From the NCBI GenBank assembly GCA_028282885.1, contig JANQGX010000022.1:1-64000 (forward strand): DNA of 64,000 nucleotides. The letters are read 5' to 3'. The notes under the pieces are model-generated. The model searched no databases and was not told where the DNA came from. It worked only from the letters and a program-made list of their open reading frames with translations. Shown here in pieces: positions 43,963 to 53,253 of this stretch. A program made the translations under genes and the position numbers. Source of the DNA: SAR324 cluster bacterium (GTDB lineage: Bacteria; SAR324; XYD2-FULL-50-16). Within the stretch, counting starts at the first letter, position 1, and each line of letters begins with the position of its first letter.

Positions 43963-45303
43963 TTATCCTTTTTCCATCAATTCCTGCCACGATTTCTGGG
44001 TGTTTTCCAGGGCTTGTTGCGGTGTTATCATTTGATGAATGGCTTTCACCAGGTTGTCGGTCAGGATCTCCAACATCTCTGCTGCCCGGGGAATTGTCGG
44101 CCAGGCTGTTGCTCCCCCAATGGCAGATTTTGCCGCAATGCTTATCTTCGGAGCAAAAGCCTTGTATTTCTTGGAGTTTAGTGTTGAGATACGGACCGGA
44201 TCGATACCGCCGTTAATCAGATTCAGTTTCAGAGTTGTAGCGGGATGACTGGCGAACAGCAGGTATGCCTTGGCAGCTTCAAGGTTTCTGGTCGATTTTG
44301 CAATTCCCAGACTGAACCCTGCATTAAGTGCTGGAACGTGGCCCGCTTTTTCCCCTTTTCCCAGAGGCATCTGGATCACTCCCCAATCCCCTTGTATAGT
44401 TGATTGACTCAGCTCCTCGGCCATAATTCCAATATCAGTCCACTGCTCCACCATGGCGACCTTGCCGGTCAGAAAGGCATCCCTGGATACTTCCCAATCT
44501 GTCTCGAAAGGAGTGGGTAGTGCATAGATCGAATGTTCAATCAGGGCATTCAGAGCCATCACGGCTTCGGGACTGTCAATTGAAGGTTTGCCGCTGTCAT
44601 TAAGGAGTTTTCCGCCAAAGCAGCCCAACCGGTTCATGAAACTCGATATGATCATCATTGACAGTGGCGGAGCCATGATAGCGGTCCCATACACACCATT
44701 TTCTTTTTCATTCTCCGTAATAGTCCTGGCAATAGACTGGAACTGTTCCCAGGTATCGGGCGGGGTTAAATGGTATTTCTCAAGTAATGATTTCCTGTAA
44801 AACAGAACATGGGTATCTCCATCATAGGGTAAAGCCCATCGTTTACCATTCTGCAAGGTATAAGGATCATAAAGGCTGGGAAGATAATCGTCCGGTTCAA
44901 GGATATGACTATTTTTATCGATAAAATCAGTCAGCTCTATCAGACTGTCTTCTTCGACCAGTTTTCCGATATCGACATACCAGAACATAACCACATCCAG
45001 TAGCGGTTCTGAAGAGGCGGCGTCGGCGATAATTCTGTCACGCATTTTTGAATAATCAACAACAATGTTCTGAACAATCGCGCCGGTTTCTTTATGAAAC
45101 CACTCTGCCAGGGCTTCGGATGATCCCAGGTGGGGTTTGTTGGTTAAAACGGTGATCTTTTGACCTTTCAAATCGGGAGCATCATAGGTGACTCCTGTTG
45201 TGACTCCCGTCTTGTTTTTTTCGCTGCCGGATTCACTAATGAGATATACGGTAAGGAGAAGAACAGCGATCGTCACCAAAACAATCGGTTGTTTTTTTTT
45301 CAT
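43963..45303 (-). CDS. Family 1 extracellular solute-binding protein (orphan)
   Basis: 446 residues. The N-terminus (KKKQPIVLVTIAVLLLTVYL) is a signal or membrane anchor without a lipobox. The mature part is a sugar-type periplasmic binding protein (KITVLTNKPH, WALPYDGDTHVLFYRKSLLEKY, GKVAMVEQWTDIG, FSLGIAKSTRNLEAAKAYL). No ABC permease or ATPase gene is near. It precedes the PAS histidine kinase on the same strand, so a sensory role feeding the kinase is more likely than transport. GAGGACT ribosome site. Confidence 0.87.
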   Translation of the reverse strand: MKKKQPIVLVTIAVLLLTVYLISESGSEKNKTGVTTGVTYDAPDLKGQKITVLTNKPHLGSSEALAEWFHKETGAIVQNIVVDYSKMRDRIIADAASSEPLLDVVMFWYVDIGKLVEEDSLIELTDFIDKNSHILEPDDYLPSLYDPYTLQNGKRWALPYDGDTHVLFYRKSLLEKYHLTPPDTWEQFQSIARTITENEKENGVYGTAIMAPPLSMMIISSFMNRLGCFGGKLLNDSGKPSIDSPEAVMALNALIEHSIYALPTPFETDWEVSRDAFLTGKVAMVEQWTDIGIMAEELSQSTIQGDWGVIQMPLGKGEKAGHVPALNAGFSLGIAKSTRNLEAAKAYLLFASHPATTLKLNLINGGIDPVRISTLNSKKYKAFAPKISIAAKSAIGGATAWPTIPRAAEMLEILTDNLVKAIHQMITPQQALENTQKSWQELMEKG

Positions 45304-45768
45304 AGTCCTCTATTTTGATAGATTTATATAGTAAGATAATTACAAATCGTCTGCAGGAGCGTATCAAACTTATTATCGATAATTTACGATTATGCCACAG
45401 TGAAAACAATTTGCCAATAAATTGATGATGCAATCAACTTACCGGATTGAGGAAGAACCAGATCGCTTTTGCTGTGAGAGAGCAATATGTCTTTTATAAA
45501 CGCGAATCTGCGCAACGGGCTACGGAATGGGATTCAGGTAAACGGTCACAATTTTTTTAAAAAAAACTTGGTAGCATCGAATTAATATGGTCAATAAAAG
45601 GCCAGATGGAATTCATCTGCAGGGGAAAGAGGCATTTTGGATCGAGGTTGCGGTTGATTCGAATGATGAAAGAATCCATCACGGCATACGCACGGATGGT
45701 TATTGAAAGCGTCAGGACGCAGGCAGGCTGAGGTCGTACCGGGACAAATCTCCTTGTAAATCCTGCTG
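45304..45768. other. Divergent regulatory region
   Basis: 465 bases between the divergent solute-binding protein and LuxR-type genes, no gene supported. It is AT-rich with a T7A8 tract at 45552-45566, which could bend DNA or act as an UP-like element. Confidence 0.4.
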
Positions 45769-48591
45769 ATGAAGCTTATGGTATACAACAGTTATTACTT
45801 GTCCCTGTTTGTCAACCCAGAGTATCCGGTTACAATTGTGGCTTTTCAGTACCTTAAAACCAAGTTCGATATTCCCGCCTCCAGGAAGCTGAAGCTGCCC
45901 AGGCCCAGGCTGCAAAAACTGCTCGGTGACAGCGCCATAAACAAAACAGTTCTGGTATCGGCCGCGGCAGGGTATGGGAAGACATCAGCCATTATCGACT
46001 GGACAAAAGTCAGACAGGAACCTTTTGCCTGGATTTCTCTTGATGAAACGGACAATGATCCGATGCGGTTTTTCGGTTACTTGAGGGAGGCATTGAGGCG
46101 CATTTTACCCAACCTCGGGGAAACAGAAGAGTATCTTTCATCCTACCCGACCTTACCGATTGCCACGACCCTGAACAGCCTGTTGAATGCCCTGGCTGAT
46201 ACCAGGCAATCGCTGTTCATTGTATTGGATGACTATCACATTATTGAAAGCCCTGAAATTCATGAAATGATGACCTATTTCATTCACCATGCCGCTGTTG
46301 GCATTAATGTCATCATTTCCACAAGACAGGATCCGCCGCTTCCCCTGGATCGTTGGCGCGTTCAGGGGGAATTGTTGGAGGTGCGTCAGAAAGACCTCTG
46401 TTTTTCCAGGGAAGACGTGTCCATCCTGTTGAATCAAATGATGAAGCTGGATCTGTCAAATTCTGATATTGCGGCTCTTACCCGGAAAACAGAGGGATGG
46501 ATTGCCGGGCTGCAGATTGCCGCCCTGTTTCTGGAGGAACGGGAAGACAGGAGCGGTTCAATTTCCGGATTTACCGGAAGTCATTCCCATATCATGAACT
46601 ACCTGATGGAAGAGGTAATCCTTCGTCAACCGGAAAGCATCAGAAGCTTTCTGCAGGAAACTTCGATTCTGGATGAGCTGTCAGAATCCCTGTGTAACCG
46701 GGTAACTGGCAGAACCGACAGCAGGGAATTATTGGAACGCCTTTCGGTGAGTAACCAGTTTATTTCCCAATTGGATGATCGGCAGCAGGCCTTTCGTTAT
46801 CATCATCTGTTTGGTGATGTATTGAAGAGCCTGCTGAACCGACAACACCCCGAGACGGTTTCCGAACTCCACCATCGGGCCAGTCAATGGTACGAAGAGA
46901 ACAAACTGTTGGATGAAGCTATCCGGCACGCTTTCAAGGGAGGTGACCAGGTTCGTGCTATTGGATTAATCGAAATCTATTCCACTACGGCGCTGGAAAA
47001 AGGGGAACGTAAAACATTCCGCAACTGGTTGAACCTGCTTTCGGATGAAGTGATCCGTGAACGGCCGACTCTGAGCCTGATTCACGCCTGGACGATTATG
47101 AATGACAAAACCAGGGCTGCCGATGAGCTGTTTCACGAACGACTTGATGGGGCGGAAACCGTAATCAAAGAGCAGGGTGATCGTTTACAACTGGGCAGCG
47201 TATCGAATCTCATCCCTCTTGCCTGGTTGAAAGATACGATCACCCTGCTTCGCGCAATCTTTACCTTCGAGAGGGGAGAGCCAGCCGGGCTGTTTCTGCC
47301 CGAACTCGAGAAGCAGATGCAGAACACCGCCCCTCGTTTGCGGGGAGTGATGCTGTTTTTGACAGCTCATATTCAAATCAGGGCCATGGACCTGGATAAA
47401 GCCCTGGAAACCCTGGACGATGCTGTTTCTCTTGCCCGCGCGGAGAACTACCTTTATTTGGCCACTTATGCCACCTATCTGAAGGCCTGGATCTATTATC
47501 AAAGCGGTAAGCTGCGCCAAGCCCTGTACACTTGTCAATCGGGTTTTGACTCCCTTGTCCAATCCGGAAACAAGTCTGTGGAGCGGCTCTCCTTTGGCTC
47601 CGCACTTCGGATAATGGAAGCGGCGGTGTTGATTGAATGGAACAGACCTGGAGAGGCGGATGAAATTCTGGACAAGGCGTTGTATTCTCTGAAAAAGACA
47701 ACGGAAGTGGGAATCATAATTCATGGAGTTGTCTGTCAGCACGAGGCCAGATCGCTTCTCGATGTTGATCCCGAAACCCTTAAAGCCTCAATAACAGATC
47801 TTTTCAAGATGGAAAGATATCATAGCAGTCTTGGGGATTTGGTTCAGGTTATGGAGATGTGTTTTTCCTCTCGTGTTGGTAATCCGCCCCTGGATATCGA
47901 CAATGTAGAAGTGTTGCGTGAGAAACTGGAAATTGAATCCGGCTATTTTGCTCATGAATTGTCATACTATCAGAATTATGACTGGCTGCTGTCCAGCCGT
48001 CTTGCCCGGATCAGGCTTTTTTTAAGTCACTGTTCGGAAGCAGGAGATGTCCCTGATGAGAAGACCGGGATGAGGATAATCTCTTATCTTAAAGAGCAGT
48101 TACGTGGGGCTGCGAGCTGGGGGCTGACAAAGTGGTCGGTTGAAATCCTCGTGATGCAGGCTATATATCATGAACTTACCGGCAGTCTTGAAGACGCTGT
48201 GAAGCAACTGGAAAGAGCCCTGGACCTGGCCGCTTCTGAAGAGATGATTCGTGTTTTTCTGAAAAACGGGCTTCTGCTTAAGCACAGCCTGAATGAAATT
48301 CGGAACCGGGGAAAGTATAAGGATTTTATCGATCGTGTTTTTTCGGAGATGAAACAGGTGAAGAGGGGGTTGGGGCTCTCCGCAAACGACAATGTGGACC
48401 TTCTCAGTACACGCGAACTGGAAGTGTTAAAATTGATTGATGAAGGGTGTTCCAACCAGGATATTTCATCCCACCTTTATATATCGCTGAACACGGTAAA
48501 GACCCATATTGCCCACATCTATGATAAACTGGAAGTAAACAGGCGAACCAAAGCCGTCTCCCGTGCCAAACAACTGGGAATTCTCAGGTGA
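45769..48591 (+). CDS. MalT-like LuxR-family ATP-dependent regulator
   Basis: 940 residues or about 917 from GTG 45838, which fits the family N-terminus (TKFDIPASRKLKLPRPRL) better; neither start has a clear ribosome site. The STAND ATPase has Walker A SAAAGYGKT (64-72) and Walker B LFIVLDDYHII. A long TPR-like superhelix follows, and the C-terminal LuxR HTH is LSTRELEVLKLIDEGCSNQDISSHLYISLNTVKTHI. Such LAL regulators bind a small inducer, oligomerise with ATP and activate promoters. It is divergent from the solute-binding protein/kinase pair, a likely target. Confidence 0.9.
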   Translation: MKLMVYNSYYLSLFVNPEYPVTIVAFQYLKTKFDIPASRKLKLPRPRLQKLLGDSAINKTVLVSAAAGYGKTSAIIDWTKVRQEPFAWISLDETDNDPMRFFGYLREALRRILPNLGETEEYLSSYPTLPIATTLNSLLNALADTRQSLFIVLDDYHIIESPEIHEMMTYFIHHAAVGINVIISTRQDPPLPLDRWRVQGELLEVRQKDLCFSREDVSILLNQMMKLDLSNSDIAALTRKTEGWIAGLQIAALFLEEREDRSGSISGFTGSHSHIMNYLMEEVILRQPESIRSFLQETSILDELSESLCNRVTGRTDSRELLERLSVSNQFISQLDDRQQAFRYHHLFGDVLKSLLNRQHPETVSELHHRASQWYEENKLLDEAIRHAFKGGDQVRAIGLIEIYSTTALEKGERKTFRNWLNLLSDEVIRERPTLSLIHAWTIMNDKTRAADELFHERLDGAETVIKEQGDRLQLGSVSNLIPLAWLKDTITLLRAIFTFERGEPAGLFLPELEKQMQNTAPRLRGVMLFLTAHIQIRAMDLDKALETLDDAVSLARAENYLYLATYATYLKAWIYYQSGKLRQALYTCQSGFDSLVQSGNKSVERLSFGSALRIMEAAVLIEWNRPGEADEILDKALYSLKKTTEVGIIIHGVVCQHEARSLLDVDPETLKASITDLFKMERYHSSLGDLVQVMEMCFSSRVGNPPLDIDNVEVLREKLEIESGYFAHELSYYQNYDWLLSSRLARIRLFLSHCSEAGDVPDEKTGMRIISYLKEQLRGAASWGLTKWSVEILVMQAIYHELTGSLEDAVKQLERALDLAASEEMIRVFLKNGLLLKHSLNEIRNRGKYKDFIDRVFSEMKQVKRGLGLSANDNVDLLSTRELEVLKLIDEGCSNQDISSHLYISLNTVKTHIAHIYDKLEVNRRTKAVSRAKQLGILR

Positions 48592-48633
48592 TCCAATAAC
48601 CATATTATTTTGATCATGTCCGATCAGAAACAG

Positions 48634-48655
48634 GGGGATGGATTGCCAAATCCCC
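48634..48655 (+). terminator. Candidate terminator hairpin between convergent genes
   Basis: GGGGAT and ATCCCC pair around a 10-base loop 42 bases after the LuxR-type stop, followed by GGTTTGTTT. It lies just before the stop of the converging TetR gene. Six-base stem, moderate support. Confidence 0.4.
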
Positions 48656-48663
48656 GGTTTGTT

Positions 48664-49263
48664 TCAGGCAGGCTCTTTCAGCAGGGTCCAAATCACCTTC
48701 TTGATCTGGGCTACCCGTTCGGGGCGAGGTTTCTTTTCCGCCTCCATGGCACAAAAGAAATCCAGACCTTCAATCAGTGAATCCAGGATAAAGGCAATAA
48801 AATCGGGATCGATGTTGGTTTTCCGGCGCACGTCTAGATAACGTTTGATTTCATTGTAAATCACCTTATCGAAGTGCTCGATGATCTTGTGAAAGCGCTG
48901 TTTGATTTTGGGATTTCGCAGGGATAGATAAAAACAGCCGTAATAGACCGTACTGTCAAAATTGGATTCAAAATCGGTTCCCAGGTAATAGTCCATGGCT
49001 GCATTCAGACGTTCTTCAGGATTATCATATCCTGCCACCAGCTTCTCCAGGATCTCGGCCTGATCCCTGTACATGTAATCCACCATTTCCACAAACATGT
49101 TTTCCTTTGTTCCGAAATAGTGGACGATCAGCGGATTGGTAACGTTCAAATGCTCGGCAACCCGGACAAAGGTTGTTTTTTCAAAGCCCTCTTTGGCAAA
49201 AACCTCGTATACGGCCTGCAGAATCTCTTTTTTTCGTTCGTTGGATCTGTTTTTTCTACCCAT
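48664..49263 (-). CDS. TetR-family regulator
   Basis: 199 residues. N-terminal HTH is VYEVFAKEGFEKTTFVRVAEHLNVTNPLIVHYFGTKENMF, standard TetR. It is 145 bases downstream of the saccharopine dehydrogenase-like gene on the same strand, whose promoter carries two copies of a 16-base palindrome of TetR-operator type. Regulation of that gene, and possibly of itself through the same transcript, is likely. Confidence 0.88.
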   Translation of the reverse strand: MGRKNRSNERKKEILQAVYEVFAKEGFEKTTFVRVAEHLNVTNPLIVHYFGTKENMFVEMVDYMYRDQAEILEKLVAGYDNPEERLNAAMDYYLGTDFESNFDSTVYYGCFYLSLRNPKIKQRFHKIIEHFDKVIYNEIKRYLDVRRKTNIDPDFIAFILDSLIEGLDFFCAMEAEKKPRPERVAQIKKVIWTLLKEPA

Positions 49264-49352
49264 TATGATGGCCGGCTACCAGCATCGTGATTGGTGACGA
49301 AATGACAGAAACAGCTTTTAGACTGACCATCGGCAAATCCCAATCACGAGCG

Positions 49353-49366
49353 CTTTCGGGTGATGA
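49353..49366 (-). repeat. Inverted copy of the intergenic 14-mer
   Basis: On the minus strand this reads TCATCACCCGAAAG, identical to 29350-29363. It lies in the gap between the saccharopine dehydrogenase-like and TetR genes. Confidence 0.5.
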
Positions 49367-49408
49367 TAGGATGTCAGGGAAGCCCTGAACTTCCCTGGTG
49401 CAAAGGCA

Positions 49409-50623
49409 TCATTCTACGATTTGATCCACCGTAATGTCCAGCTTTGCCGCTTCGGCCAGGTAATAGGAGCGCTGTTCGGACTCCAGGGCCTCCGGAGGGA
49501 ACAATCCTTTCTGTTGGATGACATCATTCACAAACATCTTGGTGAACAGGGCGCCGCACTGGCCGGTCAGATAAGTTTCTCCCGTCAGACCGGATTTCTG
49601 AAAGGCTTCGGCGCAGGAAGGTGCATTGACATAATTGTCAATCTGAACCGGTTTGCCGTCCTTTTCTCCTGTCACCCGGATCAACATGGCGCCGGTGTCG
49701 GACTCCAGGCCTTCCTCCATGATTTCTCTGATTTCATCTTCATATTTCGGAGCTGCCGGGGTCAGATGTAGAACCAGGTCTCTTGGCACAAAGGTGGAAC
49801 CTTTGAACTCAATCGGTTGGTCTGACAACAATCCCATTCGGTACAGGGGTTCTGCGAACTCCACTCCGAAACCGCCGTACTTGAACCATACCTGACGTGC
49901 TCCCTTCAGGTATTTATCGGCCAGCAGTCCCATGGTAACCGGTTCGTCGTGGCAGTGCTCGACCATACGTACCTCCTCATCAAATCCCCTGAATTTAAAC
50001 CAGACAGGTCGGCTGTAGGGTTCTGTTTCGATGATTTTTCCATCTTCATAAGCATAGGCCGTATCGTTCATATCCGCATAAGCAACCTCGGGCGACCACC
50101 AGAAGGGTAGAAATCGTTTTGCCTTCACCCCTTCATACACATAAATCTGAATCGACTCACAACGATCCAGTTTTTCCGTCGTATCACGAGTGATCACATT
50201 CACCAGCCCCGGGGCAGATCCGGTACCAATCAGAGCGGTCAGACCGGCTTCACGAAACTGCCGGTCTTTGACAGTAAACATCTCCCTGATGCCTTCGACG
50301 TAATCAACTCCCTCTTCCTCTCCGGCGGCGAAATCCTGGTAATTGGTTCCGGCCTGCAGGGCGGCATCGATAATTCGGGAAGCAAAAGAGATGGGCAGGG
50401 CATTAACAACCAGATCCACTCCCCGGGCGGCCTGGACGACATTCTCAACACGGGTGGCATCCAGTTGCAGAGCCCTGGCTTTGTCCAGATTTTTCTCCAT
50501 TTCGACAACCGCCTTCTCGTCATAATCGGCACAGATGATTTCTGAAACATTCGCTTCCTCGTTCATTCTCTTGGCAACGGTACTCCCCTGTGCACCGGCT
50601 CCTAAAATCAATAATCGTTTCAT
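49409..50623 (-). CDS. Saccharopine dehydrogenase family protein
   Basis: 404 residues. The Rossmann motif is RLLILGAGAQGSTVAKRM, followed by LQLDATRVENVV, DLVVNALPISFASRIIDAAL and LIGTGSAPGLVNVITRD, all typical of the saccharopine dehydrogenase-like (Sacchrp_dh_NADP) family. Members act in lysine metabolism, carboxyspermidine synthesis and other amino-acid reactions; the substrate is not clear. AAGGAG ribosome site. A consensus promoter flanked by two operators lies upstream. Confidence 0.88.
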   Translation of the reverse strand: MKRLLILGAGAQGSTVAKRMNEEANVSEIICADYDEKAVVEMEKNLDKARALQLDATRVENVVQAARGVDLVVNALPISFASRIIDAALQAGTNYQDFAAGEEEGVDYVEGIREMFTVKDRQFREAGLTALIGTGSAPGLVNVITRDTTEKLDRCESIQIYVYEGVKAKRFLPFWWSPEVAYADMNDTAYAYEDGKIIETEPYSRPVWFKFRGFDEEVRMVEHCHDEPVTMGLLADKYLKGARQVWFKYGGFGVEFAEPLYRMGLLSDQPIEFKGSTFVPRDLVLHLTPAAPKYEDEIREIMEEGLESDTGAMLIRVTGEKDGKPVQIDNYVNAPSCAEAFQKSGLTGETYLTGQCGALFTKMFVNDVIQQKGLFPPEALESEQRSYYLAEAAKLDITVDQIVE

Positions 50624-50644
50624 GTGGACTCCTTGATTAATTTA

Positions 50645-50660
50645 TTTAGTGATAACTAAA
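50645..50660. promoter_or_regulatory. Operator O1 (TetR-type palindrome)
   Basis: TTTAGTGATAACTAAA, arms TTTAGT/ACTAAA, abuts the -10 box on its downstream side and so covers the transcription start. Confidence 0.65.
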
Positions 50661-50689
50661 TTTATAATTAAAAATACCCACGTGGTCAA
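50661..50689 (-). promoter_or_regulatory. Sigma-70-type promoter
   Basis: On the minus strand TTGACC (50684-50689) and TATAAA (50661-50666) are spaced by exactly 17 bases. It drives the saccharopine dehydrogenase-like gene at 50623. Confidence 0.7.
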
Positions 50690-50708
50690 TTCTAAGTCAA
50701 GATATAAA

Positions 50709-50724
50709 TTTAGCAATCACTAAA
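50709..50724. promoter_or_regulatory. Operator O2 (TetR-type palindrome)
   Basis: TTTAGCAATCACTAAA; its reverse complement TTTAGTGATTGCTAAA matches O1 in 14 of 16 positions. It lies 19 bases upstream of the -35 box; centre-to-centre distance to O1 is 64 bases. Confidence 0.6.
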
Positions 50725-50806
50725 AAAAGAGAAGGAATCGCAAAAAGGTACCATTCAGGAAACCGGAGGGAGAAGCCAACCGGGTTTAAAGCAGTGCTAC
50801 TTCCGG

Positions 50807-53098
50807 TTAATCCGCGGTCAACAGGTAGACCTGCATGGGCTCAACGGTCACCGATTCACCGACAGGGGCCGTGGTGATCAGATCGGTACGATTGATGGTG
50901 GAGAGACCTTCGATGGTAATGGTTTTGGTCGTTTTAGTGGTATTGGTAAGGTTAACCAGCCTTTTACCCGAATAAAGCACCGATTGATAAGCTATGCCAA
51001 AGGCATCGGACTGATCGCTCTCCTGGCCGCGTACGACGATTGGTCTGCCGCCGGACAGCGAATCAAGAATGGTTGTCAGTTCCTGCCAGATGAGGAATGC
51101 TTCGGAGGCATTGGTCAGGGTGGCGGAGTTTGAAGGAAGGGTGAAACTGTAATCCTGATCCAAATTGTTTTTCCGGAAATTGGTATCACCGATCAGCAGC
51201 AGATGGCTTGCAGGGGGATTGGCTGCCAGTCCCTGGTATACACTCACAGGCAGGTGACTGACCCCAATGGCGATAACGATTTCATAAGAAGCCGCATCTC
51301 CCTGGCTCAGCATGGTTTCAGTGATAAAATCGATTTTCTCCCCGGTGCTGTTGGCCGCTTCATAGATCATGTAGAGTTGTGCGATGTACTCCGGGTTATA
51401 GGATAAAGAGGTTGTGGAGTAGATGATCGCCATCCTTGCCGAAGCGGTCTGAAACGCATTGATTTCCTTTCCCAGGCGAAGGAGGTCCAGCCCGGCTCTG
51501 CCGTATTCGACCACATTCAGCGGCCGGTTCATAATGCTGGCTTTGGTATTCTTTTTGGCTTCTTCATCATAGACGGTTCTTTCCCACAACCAGGTGGTGG
51601 AAGCTGCCTGACCCTGAATGGCTGCCTGCCAGAGGACGTTTCTGATATGGGTGGAGGGGATGGTTCTGGTTTCATTATCTTCCACGATGTGATTTTCCGA
51701 GTTGAAGATAGGCTTATCCCCACCCACGGCCCTCAACAAGTTGAAGTAGATGCCTTGTGTCATATAGTCGTTCACTTCGATAAAAGAGCTGTCATATCCC
51801 TTGTAGTATTTTGCGGAATCGTTGCCCGCAATATCGGACAATTCGATAAACGCTTCGGGATCGACGCCTTCATGCGGTTCATACCAGGTATTATCGGTGA
51901 TTTTTACATGAACCGGCAATCCGCCGGAGTGGGATTTGACTTCGCCGGCCATCCACTGGTGAAAGCCGGCGAATCTCTCATCGTTGAATCGAAAATAGTC
52001 GTAAAGCTGTACATCACTGCCGGTGGATGGAGTCAGTTCCCGCTTGTCCGTATAGTAGAATACCGGAACTTCGTCGAAAGACTGGTAACTTGTGTTGTGC
52101 GCCTGGGAGAGGGTGGTTATGTCACCGTACTTGGCTGTCAACCAGACGTTATAGCTGCTACGGTTGAAGGATGTTGACGAGTTATCCGGATCCCCGACTC
52201 CGTTGAAATAGCTGGGCTCATTGGTCAGGGTGATACTGTGTAGAGCGGCATGATCCATAATTTGGGGGATCAGGGTATCCAGGTAGGTTTCAATCAGGCT
52301 CCTGGCATTGGTATTGGAGTCGTCAACAAAAAAGTTGATATACTCATCGATCTTATTGTCCTTTTCAATCTCCGGCCATTTATCAAATACCCACTGGGGG
52401 ATGTAATTGGGGGAAAGCAGGAGATTGACTGCCACATTGGCCGCCTCGGCCCGGTCCAGGATGGCGACCAGAGCATTAATCGCATCCGTTCCCACCTCGT
52501 TTTCCGCTGGCAGGATGAAGGAAGGACCGGTTTCTATCTGAATAATATTGCAGCCGTAATCGGGCATCAGTTCGATATCCCGGATCACCGAATCGAAATG
52601 ACCATACCCATTAAAGATGACTGGCCAGGTTTCATTGGCTTTGCCGCTACCGTCCTTCCACTCGACGGTTGCCTGGAAAGAGTTGTTCTGAACCGTGATA
52701 CTGGAAGTCACGTATCGGGGAACACTGGGATTCAGGGTTCCGTTTTCCAGGGCGGAAATATCGGCGGTACAGGTTTCCAGAATCGATTCCAGTTCAATGG
52801 TTTGCCGGTAGAGGGTATCGAAAATTCTGGCCGCGACCTCCTCCTGAATAAAAGCCGGGAATTGTTCCAGTACCGTCAGACAGACCAGGGGATAGGCGAT
52901 ATCAACATCGTTGGTTTGCAGGGTATTGAGACGGGTTCTCAAGGCAGGGGTGGCGGTTTGAATGACGGCGATTCTCTCCTCGATCTCTTCCAAATGGTGA
53001 TCCAATACATTGATGGTGGAATCTCCCGAATCGTCGCACCCGATCAATAGTAAAGCAAAAAAACCAATGGCTCCTTTGAACAGACAACCCTTTTTCAC
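50807..53098 (-). CDS. GH42-like glycoside hydrolase lipoprotein
   Basis: About 763 residues from GTG 53098, preceded by GGAAGAGGG; an upstream in-frame ATG would bury the signal. Residues 1-21 are a lipoprotein signal (GFFALLLIGC). After a helical spacer with several Cys, a TIM-barrel glycosidase domain shows ITLTNEPSYF (acid/base Glu in NEP) and PIFNSENHI (candidate nucleophile Glu), as in clan GH-A beta-galactosidases of family 42. A trimerisation-like Rossmann domain (RMAIIYSTTSLSYNPEY) and C-terminal beta domain follow. It would hydrolyse beta-glycosides at the cell surface or periplasm. It stands alone. Confidence 0.75.
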   Translation of the reverse strand: MKKGCLFKGAIGFFALLLIGCDDSGDSTINVLDHHLEEIEERIAVIQTATPALRTRLNTLQTNDVDIAYPLVCLTVLEQFPAFIQEEVAARIFDTLYRQTIELESILETCTADISALENGTLNPSVPRYVTSSITVQNNSFQATVEWKDGSGKANETWPVIFNGYGHFDSVIRDIELMPDYGCNIIQIETGPSFILPAENEVGTDAINALVAILDRAEAANVAVNLLLSPNYIPQWVFDKWPEIEKDNKIDEYINFFVDDSNTNARSLIETYLDTLIPQIMDHAALHSITLTNEPSYFNGVGDPDNSSTSFNRSSYNVWLTAKYGDITTLSQAHNTSYQSFDEVPVFYYTDKRELTPSTGSDVQLYDYFRFNDERFAGFHQWMAGEVKSHSGGLPVHVKITDNTWYEPHEGVDPEAFIELSDIAGNDSAKYYKGYDSSFIEVNDYMTQGIYFNLLRAVGGDKPIFNSENHIVEDNETRTIPSTHIRNVLWQAAIQGQAASTTWLWERTVYDEEAKKNTKASIMNRPLNVVEYGRAGLDLLRLGKEINAFQTASARMAIIYSTTSLSYNPEYIAQLYMIYEAANSTGEKIDFITETMLSQGDAASYEIVIAIGVSHLPVSVYQGLAANPPASHLLLIGDTNFRKNNLDQDYSFTLPSNSATLTNASEAFLIWQELTTILDSLSGGRPIVVRGQESDQSDAFGIAYQSVLYSGKRLVNLTNTTKTTKTITIEGLSTINRTDLITTAPVGESVTVEPMQVYLLTAD

Positions 53099-53253
53099 AG
53101 ACCCTCTTCCTGACGGTGATTGAATTCCGGCATTAGTATGATAGATAAAACCCGGATGGCACAGGCAAACGATGAATAACATGCGCAAACCAGCCGATAT
53201 GCGGAATTTAGATAATAATAAAAAGCTGATAGGTCACCGTCAAGAAGCCGGAC

